Source: an uncultured Eubacteriales bacterium (GTDB lineage Bacteria; Bacillota_A; Clostridia; Oscillospirales; Oscillospiraceae). Taken from it: a stretch of 12,706 bases of DNA. A model generated the notes under the pieces. The model ran no database searches. It was not told the DNA's origin and saw only the letters and a list, made by a program, of their open reading frames with translations. Numbering within the stretch: the first letter of the stretch is position 1; each line of letters begins with the position of its first letter. Positions 7,411 through 12,706 of this stretch are shown here, one piece after another. Location: assembly GCA_949742895.1 (NCBI GenBank), contig CATJRT010000171.1:1-12706 (forward strand), written 5' to 3'. The position numbers and the translations under genes are program-made.

Positions 7411-7842
7411 ATGCTGATTTCCACAAAGGGTAGGTATGCGCTGCGGATTATGATTGATCTGGCTGAGCACCAGGGGGAAGGGTTTATTCCCTTGAAGGTG
7501 ATTGCTGAACGCCAGGAGATTTCAGAAAAGTATTTAGAGAGTATCATCAAGCGGCTGGTGAAGGCGCAGTTCCTCAGCGGCGTGCGGGGCAAGGGCGGAG
7601 GCTATCAGCTGACAAAGGTGCCGGACCAGTATACAGTGGGCGCGGTCCTGCGGCTGACGGAGGAATCGTTGGCGCCTGTGGCCTGCCTTGGGCAGGGTGC
7701 CGCCGCCTGCCCAAGAGCGGCTGTGTGCCATACCCTGCCGCTCTGGCAGGGGCTGAATGACGTGATTAACGACTATCTTGACTGTGTAACCGTTGCAGAC
7801 CTGATGCGGCGAGGGGAACCCGGAGGTGATTATGTGATTTGA
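7411..7842 (+). CDS. Rrf2 family transcriptional regulator (IscR/CymR-like)
   Basis: A 143-residue winged-helix repressor. The opening MLISTKGRYALRIMIDLAEH (1-20), then the recognition region ISEKYLESIIKRL (37-49) and the wing VRGKGGGYQL (58-67) are standard for Rrf2. C92, C100, C106 and H107 fall in the loop where IscR binds an Fe-S cluster (in IscR the Cys spacing is 5 and 5; here 7 and 5). A Cys-free version would be expected for a plain CymR, so Fe-S or thiol sensing is plausible. The start is ATG 7411, preceded by AAGGGAG; the in-frame TTG at 7390 lies almost on the predicted transcription start. It is divergent from cysK, the likely target, and perhaps autoregulated. No cysteine desulfurase follows. 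The family call is firm; the signal sensed is inference. Confidence 0.93.
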   Translation: MLISTKGRYALRIMIDLAEHQGEGFIPLKVIAERQEISEKYLESIIKRLVKAQFLSGVRGKGGGYQLTKVPDQYTVGAVLRLTEESLAPVACLGQGAAACPRAAVCHTLPLWQGLNDVINDYLDCVTVADLMRRGEPGGDYVI

Positions 7843-7925
7843 GGTGGGCCCGCCATGGGGGCGTCTAAGCGATGGTACAGCCTTTGCGCAAGGAGGGCTG
7901 GAATGGCCTCTGTGGACAGGAAATG

Positions 7926-7960
7926 AACCGGCGGCATCCAGAAGGACGCCGCCGGTTTTT
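7926..7960 (+). terminator. Intrinsic terminator of the Rrf2 gene
   Basis: AACCGGCGGC-A-TCC (7926-7939) pairs with GGA-C-GCCGCCGGTT (7944-7957) around an AGAA loop, with one A-C mismatch. A run of five T (7956-7960) follows. The T-run touches the stop codon of the convergent membrane-protein gene. On the minus strand the T-tract is poor. Confidence 0.85.
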
Positions 7961-8724
7961 CACATCAGCTTGACGGTGAAGTAGACCGCCTGTCCGAACA
8001 GCCAGGCCAACAGCACGCACAACAGGTAGAACGCCGCTGTTTCGCCCAGCAGGAAGGCCAAGAGCATGGCCGCCGCCGTCAGGGCGCAAGTGAGGTAGAT
8101 AGCGTTATACATATTGCCGTCCGGCATGAGACGCAGAGAACCCAGCTTGCCGCCGGTTTTGTGCAGCCTCCAGGCCAGTGCGGCCGCAGCCGCCAGCAGC
8201 ACCCAGCCGGCAATGAAGCAGAGGGTGAGCAGGGTGGGATGGGTGGAATAGTACTCCCGGAACAGCCACAGGACGACGATGCCGCCGCCGGTGAGGGCCG
8301 TGTTGACAAAAAACACCCGCTGATAGAGGAAAAAGACCAAGATGAGCACCGCTGCTGCTCCGGGCAGGATCATCAGGATGGTGATGCCCAGGTCATACAG
8401 GTGGTAGGCCAGCACCGAGATGATCCACAGCACCGCCGACGCTCCGGTGAGGGCCGCAGGGAGCAGCCAGCTCTGATTGCTGCGGACGCGGGCCGCCAGC
8501 CAGGCGATACCTGCCGCCATGAGCGCGATGCCCGCAAACTGGAACACCTGGAAAAAGGTGCGCAGGGCGAGAACCGGGCCGACATCCAGCCAAAAGTCCA
8601 CATAGATCCGTTTAATCAGGAGAATGATCAGCTCAACGGCCACTGCACCGGCAAGCCACAGCAGCATCCGGTTGAATGCGGCGTCCTCTTCCCGCTGCCG
8701 CCGGTTTTTTCCTTTCTCCGCCAT
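7960..8724 (-). CDS. Unrecognised eight-helix membrane protein
   Basis: A 254-residue protein I do not recognise. The first 19 residues are charged and basic (EKGKNRRQREED), pointing to a cytoplasmic N-terminus and no cleavable signal. About eight hydrophobic segments follow, near 20-38, 57-77, 86-108, 113-135, 142-157, 165-185, 207-226 and 230-250. The longest loop (186-206) carries KTGGKLGSLRLMPDG and is basic. No catalytic or transporter motif is visible. The start is ATG 8722-8724, with AAAGGAA 9 nt upstream and a promoter about 110 nt further up. It is monocistronic and convergent with the Rrf2 gene, so the neighbours say little about its role. The reading frame and composition are convincing; the function is unknown. 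Confidence 0.82.
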   Translation of the reverse strand: MAEKGKNRRQREEDAAFNRMLLWLAGAVAVELIILLIKRIYVDFWLDVGPVLALRTFFQVFQFAGIALMAAGIAWLAARVRSNQSWLLPAALTGASAVLWIISVLAYHLYDLGITILMILPGAAAVLILVFFLYQRVFFVNTALTGGGIVVLWLFREYYSTHPTLLTLCFIAGWVLLAAAAALAWRLHKTGGKLGSLRLMPDGNMYNAIYLTCALTAAAMLLAFLLGETAAFYLLCVLLAWLFGQAVYFTVKLM

Positions 8725-8832
8725 ATTTCATCATTCCTTTGTTTTCTATATATCAGACGTGAACAGTCGGACCATGCCGCTGCAAAAGCGAATACTCCGG
8801 TAAATCAGGGCGTTTTTCGCACAAGCCCGTTT

Positions 8833-8861
8833 AGTATACCAGAATTTGCCCCACATTGCAA
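8833..8861 (-). promoter_or_regulatory. Promoter of the eight-helix membrane protein gene
   Basis: On the minus strand, TTGCAA (8861-8856), a 17-nt spacer and TATACT (8838-8833), with an upstream TG making an extended -10. The predicted start is near 8826, giving a leader of about 100 nt. Confidence 0.55.
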
Positions 8862-9118
8862 CAACAAAAAATACACAGGATACTCCCTTTTCCTTTGCCC
8901 GGAAATCTGATAAAATATACCTGCCGGACAGACAACGGCAAATAAGAACCTGTATTTACAGCCGAAAATGTCGGATGGGCGAGGGATTTTTCTGCCGGAT
9001 GAGGCAAGCTTTTGCAGGAATACTTTGTGTATTGCAGGATAAAGTTAGCGAGGCATGGCAGGCAAAGACCCGCGCAGGCGGTCGTTTGAGGTTGCGTATC
9101 CAGGTTCTGAACCGATGA

Positions 9119-9154
9119 CGCCGCTTCCATCTCCTGGGCGGGACGGAAGCGGCG
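9119..9154 (+). other. Hairpin in the cdd leader
   Basis: CGCCGCTTCC (9119-9128) pairs perfectly with GGAAGCGGCG (9145-9154) around a 16-nt loop, ending 11 nt before the GAGAGGAG ribosome binding site of cdd. No T-run follows, so it is not a terminator. It may affect translation or mRNA stability (inference). Confidence 0.5.
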
Positions 9155-9181
9155 CGGAACATTCTGAGAGGAGCGGTAGAT

Positions 9182-9583
9182 ATGACCGACCAAGCGTTGA
9201 TTGACCTGGCCTTTTCTATGCTGGAGCACTCTTATGCGCCCTATTCCCATTTCCCTGTGGGGGCGGCCCTGCTGTGCGGGGACGGAACGGTATTCACCGG
9301 ATGCAATGTGGAAAACGCTGCCTATGGTTCCACCATTTGCGCCGAGCGTACGGCGCTGGTAAAGGCGGTGAGCGAGGGCCACAGGGGCGGCTTTGCGCGG
9401 ATTGCCATCGCGGGCCGGGGGGAGGACTACTGCTGGCCCTGCGGTGCCTGCCGCCAGATGCTCTATGAATTTGCCCCGGACCTTACCGTGCTGTGCGCCC
9501 GGGGGGACGGGCAGTACATAGGCCTTTCGCTCAGGGAGCTGATGCCCCACGGGTTTGGCCCCGCTGCGCTGGGGACGGACTAA
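9182..9583 (+). CDS. cdd: Cytidine deaminase
   Basis: Converts cytidine and deoxycytidine to uridine and deoxyuridine in pyrimidine salvage; a cytoplasmic zinc enzyme. Its 133 residues match the short homotetrameric type found in Bacillus. C53 and E55 (TICAERTA) give one zinc ligand and the catalytic Glu. C87 and C90 (PCGACRQ) give the other two ligands. NVENAAYG (42-49) binds the ribose, and SYAPYSHFPVGAAL (17-30) is the usual N-terminal signature. The start is ATG 9182, with GAGAGGAG about 8 nt upstream. In many Firmicutes cdd sits with era or deoC; here it stands alone. Its TAA overlaps the TAG of the convergent HD-GYP gene, so no terminator separates the two. Confidence 0.97.
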   Translation: MTDQALIDLAFSMLEHSYAPYSHFPVGAALLCGDGTVFTGCNVENAAYGSTICAERTALVKAVSEGHRGGFARIAIAGRGEDYCWPCGACRQMLYEFAPDLTVLCARGDGQYIGLSLRELMPHGFGPAALGTD

Positions 9584-11442
9584 TTGCACCTGCTGCCCGC
9601 GTCCTCGTACATCCGGCGGTAAGCCGTCTCGCGGCCCCGGGCAAAGGCGCGCTCAAGCTGCCGCGCCGTGTACGGGTCCCGCAGCCGTGCGGTGAGCAGG
9701 GGGGAGAAGCGCTTGCCCTCCAGTTCCATCGCAGCCTGTACGGCCTGGTCGAAGGTCATTTCCATGCCGATGTGGATCTGGGCGCTGTGGGTTGCGCTTT
9801 CCAGCCAGTTCACCAGCCCGATGACGTCCACCATCTGCCGGCTGGAGCACTCCAGCCGCTTATAGGTGCCGGGATAGCCGTGAGAGCCGTCGTACCAGGT
9901 GTGGTGGCCTTCCGCTGCGGTCGCATACCGGCAGGTGGAGGGACAGGAGAACAGCAGGGCTGACCCGATGGTGGTGTGCAGGTGGGCGGTTTTATATTCT
10001 TCTTCGAACCACTGGCGCACGGTCCGGGCGTATAGCTCGATAAAGTTGATTTTCCCAGCGTCATGGAACAAACCGCACCCCATGGCGTAGTCCAGCGTTT
10101 CCCTCCGTTTTTCCAGCGGATCCTCTATGTAGCAGAGAAATTCGATGTCGTCAAAAAAGTCCGGCTCTTCGTCCAGGATGATACCGCACAGGGTCTGGGC
10201 TGCCTCGCCCACCATCTGGGAGTGGATGTATATCTGAGGGGCCGAGCGTAGCAGGAGCTTGATGAGAAATTCCCCATAGGGGATGCCGTTTCCGGTCTCC
10301 ACATAGGTGTGAGAGAGCTTGCGCAGGGCCTGGAACAGGGCGGTATTGCCGTCCGGAGACAGCGGGAACGCGTTTGCATAGTGCAGGATATTTTGATACA
10401 GGCAGTCCACATATTCCGTCCGGCCCAGCAGGCGTTCGGGATACTGCCGCAGGAACTGGCAGTAAAAGGCGGGCAGGGTGACCATGTTGTAAATGCCGTC
10501 GGAGGAATAATCCTCAGGGCTGGCGTGGTCCATCAGCTGTTCCATTTCGGAAAGCAGGTAGTCCAGGTCGTGGATGCCGCAGTAGTACTCGATGGCATAG
10601 TAGGGAAAGACCCACCGGCTGGATACAGGCCGCTGGTGTGCGTCCGCGTCCTGTAGGTGATGGTGGTGGATGATATAGACGGACTCCATGATGGCGGCGG
10701 TATCCTCCGCCGTCATCGTCGCCTCCTTGTCATAGGAGATGCTGGCGGCCATGTGCCGGTGGGTCAGATAGGTATAGTGGTCCCAGGGGAGCTCCGGCGC
10801 TTTTTCCCGGTATTCCTTGTCCTGCATGATCTGTAAGGTCTTTTTGACGAGCTGTATTCGCTCGCTGGGGGTTTTGAATTTGCCCAGGGCGATGTTGGCG
10901 CGGGAGCGCACGATGTATCCCTTGGTTTCCGTGTCCTCGATTTCATCGAAGTATTTCAGGTAGGCCGCCGCCTCGGTGAAGCACAGCCGCATCTGAATCA
11001 TATACGGCTGCACGTCTGCCAGCTCCAGCCCAACCAGCCTGTTGCACAGGCTGTTGCGTCCTATGCCCAGCCAGTACAGGTGGCGGATTATGGCGGACCG
11101 GTCCTGCTTTTGCCGGGCCAGGGTGAGCAGCGCCTGGCGGATCTGGCAGAACAGCCCGTCGTCCGGGTTCCCGGCGGTGTTGAGGAGCTGGGCGGAAAAC
11201 TCCTCCAGCTCTTTCAGCTCCGTCTGGCTGGCCGCAAACAGGTTGTCCAGCACCGGAAACAGGTTGCGGCGCAGCAGCTCCATGTTTCGCCGGGCCGTCT
11301 GCATCACCAGCGCACGGTTTTCCAGGAGCTGGGCGGTATACGCTTCGAAGGACGGGACGGCCGGACAGGCCGGCCTGTTCAGCGCGGCAATTTGCCGTAG
11401 GTTGGCGATATACTCCTCCTGATAAGGCTGCATTGATATCAT
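9580..11442 (-). CDS. HD-GYP domain protein with long helical N-terminus (putative c-di-GMP phosphodiesterase)
   Basis: A 620-residue soluble protein. The last third is an HD-GYP-like metal phosphohydrolase: H407, H460-D461 in HDAGK (460-464), H489 in HTTIG, H513-H514, D518-G519, GYP (522-524) and D539. HD-GYP enzymes hydrolyse cyclic di-GMP or related dinucleotides. The signature HHExxDGxGYP is altered to HHTWYDGSHGYP: Glu is replaced by Thr and one residue is inserted, so activity needs proof. The first ~400 residues look helical, possibly TPR-like, with no sensor domain recognised; HHHH at 259-262 is a chance-looking run. The start is ATG 11440-11442, with AGGA 5 nt upstream; ATG 11431-11433 is an alternative. 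It follows the hybrid kinase by 21 nt, so both are one operon and the kinase output may act on this protein. Confidence 0.88.
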   Translation of the reverse strand: MISMQPYQEEYIANLRQIAALNRPACPAVPSFEAYTAQLLENRALVMQTARRNMELLRRNLFPVLDNLFAASQTELKELEEFSAQLLNTAGNPDDGLFCQIRQALLTLARQKQDRSAIIRHLYWLGIGRNSLCNRLVGLELADVQPYMIQMRLCFTEAAAYLKYFDEIEDTETKGYIVRSRANIALGKFKTPSERIQLVKKTLQIMQDKEYREKAPELPWDHYTYLTHRHMAASISYDKEATMTAEDTAAIMESVYIIHHHHLQDADAHQRPVSSRWVFPYYAIEYYCGIHDLDYLLSEMEQLMDHASPEDYSSDGIYNMVTLPAFYCQFLRQYPERLLGRTEYVDCLYQNILHYANAFPLSPDGNTALFQALRKLSHTYVETGNGIPYGEFLIKLLLRSAPQIYIHSQMVGEAAQTLCGIILDEEPDFFDDIEFLCYIEDPLEKRRETLDYAMGCGLFHDAGKINFIELYARTVRQWFEEEYKTAHLHTTIGSALLFSCPSTCRYATAAEGHHTWYDGSHGYPGTYKRLECSSRQMVDVIGLVNWLESATHSAQIHIGMEMTFDQAVQAAMELEGKRFSPLLTARLRDPYTARQLERAFARGRETAYRRMYEDAGSRCN

Positions 11443-11463
11443 CTCTTTCCTGTTTGTCCGGGT

Positions 11464-12706
11464 TCAGCGGTCTGACGTTGGCTTCAGGTGGCTGCGCAGA
11501 GTTTCCAGCAGACGGTCCAGGTCCACCGGCTTTGAGATGTGCTCGTTCATGCCGGATGCGCGGGACAGCCGGACGTCCTCCAGAAATGCGTTGGCCGACA
11601 TGGCTACAATCCAGATGCTGGCCGCGTCTGGCCGGGGCAGGGCGCGGATGTGCCGGGCGGCCTCGCAGCCGTCCATTACCGGCATCTGGATGTCCATGAA
11701 GACAATGTCATACCAGCCCTCCGGGGCCCGTTCAAACATTTCCACCGCCTGCTGGCCGTTGTTGGCCACCTCCACCTGGACCCCGGTCATCCCCAGCAGT
11801 TCTATGGCGATCTCCTGGTTCAGCTCGTTGTCCTCCACCAGCAGCACCCGGCTGCTGCTGTAGTCCAGCTCATCGTCTGCGGAGAGCTGAATTCCGGTCC
11901 CGGCGGTACGCACCGACGTGGACAGCGTTTCCAAAAGCCTGCTGCGCAGTAGTGGGCAGGGGACAAAGGCGTTGATCCCGGCTCGGGTGGCTCGGTACTC
12001 GATGCTGGGCCAATCTGTCTCCGACACCAGCAGGATGGGAAATTCAGGTCCGGCAAGCTGCCGCACATGGGCGGCTACATCCAAAACAGGCATATCCGAC
12101 AGCTCCTGTCCCCGCAGCAGGGCGCAGGGCATCCGGCCCTCGTACTGGGCCTCGGTGAGCCAAGTGACTGCATCCAGGCCGGTGCAGTGCCGCACCGGCT
12201 CCAGTCCGCCGGAGCGCAGATGGGCTATAAGCTGTTCGGCCCTTTCGTCCCGGCTTTCCGCCACCAGCACGGCGGCGGCGGTGGGGAGGGCCAGCTCCCG
12301 GTGGGGCTGGTGAGAGACCAGAAGGGGCACTGAGATCCGGAACAGGCTGCCCTTGCCCTCCTCGCTCTCCACGCTGACTTGGCCGTTCATGCTTTCGGTA
12401 AGCCGCTTGACGATGGCCATACCAAGGCCGGTGCCCTCGATGCGGCTCATGGTGGTGTTGTTCACCCGCTCAAAGGGGAGGTAGATGCGCTCCAGGAATT
12501 CCTGGCTCATGCCGACGCCGTTGTCCCGGCAGGTAAAGTCCAGCCAGACGGAGGGCTCTCCTCCCTCCGGGCCGGGCCGCTGGGAAAACATCACCTGGAT
12601 ATGCCCGCCGTCCGGGGTGTATTTTACCGCGTTGTTCATGATATTGACCACGATCTGCCGCAGGTGTAGGGGATCGCCCACCAAGTTTTCTTCCAGCATC
12701 GGCCCC
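11464..12706 (-). CDS. Hybrid sensor histidine kinase, N-terminus cut by window edge
   Basis: The C-terminal part of a hybrid kinase, open at the right edge. Numbering is from the Met at 12699, which is internal. The ATPase domain has the N-box NIMNNAVKYTP (19-29), G1 DNGVGM (59-64), F-box YLPFERVNN (73-81) and G2 GTGLGMAIV (89-97). A receiver-like domain (about 142-262) lacks the phospho-acceptor Asp and the Lys, so it is degenerate. The final receiver (about 283-405) is intact: D290 in VLLVEDN, D336 in FMDIQMPVMDG, S368 and K390 in SKPVD. The dimerisation/His domain and any sensor domain lie outside the window, and no HPt domain is present. By family knowledge it autophosphorylates and passes phosphate to its receiver and then to a separate HPt. 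It precedes the HD-GYP gene by 21 nt. Confidence 0.95.
   Translation of the reverse strand, partial: GPMLEENLVGDPLHLRQIVVNIMNNAVKYTPDGGHIQVMFSQRPGPEGGEPSVWLDFTCRDNGVGMSQEFLERIYLPFERVNNTTMSRIEGTGLGMAIVKRLTESMNGQVSVESEEGKGSLFRISVPLLVSHQPHRELALPTAAAVLVAESRDERAEQLIAHLRSGGLEPVRHCTGLDAVTWLTEAQYEGRMPCALLRGQELSDMPVLDVAAHVRQLAGPEFPILLVSETDWPSIEYRATRAGINAFVPCPLLRSRLLETLSTSVRTAGTGIQLSADDELDYSSSRVLLVEDNELNQEIAIELLGMTGVQVEVANNGQQAVEMFERAPEGWYDIVFMDIQMPVMDGCEAARHIRALPRPDAASIWIVAMSANAFLEDVRLSRASGMNEHISKPVDLDRLLETLRSHLKPTSDR

Larger units (their letters stand above)
8725..9181. other. Intergenic region between membrane protein gene and cdd
   Basis: A 457-bp stretch with no gene I accept. Open frames across it have no ribosome binding site and no protein-like composition. 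Its left part holds the minus-strand promoter and leader. The right part shows TGCCG/CGGCA (8922-8926, 8936-8940), a direct repeat TTGCAGGA (9012-9019, 9032-9039) flanking AATAC/GTATT, GGTTCTGAACC (9103-9113), and a 10-bp hairpin just before cdd. I could not place a convincing cdd promoter; TAAAAT at 8911-8916 lacks a good -35. A small RNA or long leader is possible. Confidence 0.5.

Noticed and set aside
8161..8910. 249-codon plus-strand frame antisense to the membrane protein
   Set aside because: It is highly charged and Gln/His-rich, the expected complement of a hydrophobic gene; it has no start signals.
9061..9120. tRNA-like T-arm look of GGTTCTGAACC
   Set aside because: The palindrome leaves a one-base centre rather than a 7-nt loop, and no acceptor or anticodon stems can be built around it.
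8831..9589. 252-codon minus-strand frame and a 90-codon plus-strand frame (8846-9118) around cdd
   Set aside because: The first is antisense to a clear cdd. The second has no ribosome site and an Arg/Lys-rich random-looking composition.
1..12706. CRISPR arrays, insertion sequences, rRNA or prophage genes
   Set aside because: No regularly spaced repeats, transposase, integrase, rRNA or phage-type genes were seen on either strand.

Overview
The window is GC-rich bacterial DNA with strong AGGAGG-type ribosome binding sites and sigma-A-like promoters. It carries CysK, an Rrf2 regulator, a MATE transporter, a cytidine deaminase and a hybrid kinase with an HD-GYP protein. This fits a GC-rich Firmicute, perhaps a gut clostridium of the Oscillospiraceae type. 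That placement is inference from style and gene content; no rRNA or other marker gene is present.

Layout. (a) 1-4457, minus strand: a tight three-gene operon read right to left. It encodes a SWIM zinc-finger protein, a 637-residue HEAT-like protein and a MoxR/YehL-type AAA+ ATPase that runs off the left edge. A good promoter sits at 4534-4562, and two hairpins occupy the short leader. (b) 4458-4805: a 348-bp divergent intergenic region that also holds the promoter and a long leader for (c) a MATE efflux transporter on the plus strand (4806-6158). (d) 6199-6237: a perfect hairpin terminator between the transporter and the convergent cysK. (e) cysK (6261-7193, minus) and an Rrf2 regulator (7411-7842, plus) are divergent, with two near-consensus promoters facing away from each other. 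(f) After the regulator's terminator comes an unrecognised eight-helix membrane protein (7960-8724, minus). (g) 8725-9181: 457 bp of intergenic DNA with several small repeats and no gene I can identify. (h) cdd (9182-9583, plus) ends tail-to-tail, with overlapping stop codons, against (i) a two-gene minus-strand signalling operon. That operon encodes a hybrid histidine kinase (right edge, 5'-truncated) followed by an HD-GYP protein.

How they work together. The left operon is the best candidate for a poorly described system. The MoxR-type ATPase presumably remodels a target, the HEAT-like protein presumably acts as a scaffold, and the SWIM protein probably binds nucleic acid or protein. Related enterobacterial loci (yehL/M/P/Q) add a von Willebrand A protein, which would have to lie beyond the left edge. 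The cysK/rrf2 pair is a likely sulfur or Fe-S responsive unit. The right-hand operon probably couples phosphorelay signalling to cyclic-dinucleotide turnover. The transporter, membrane protein and cdd look like independent single genes.
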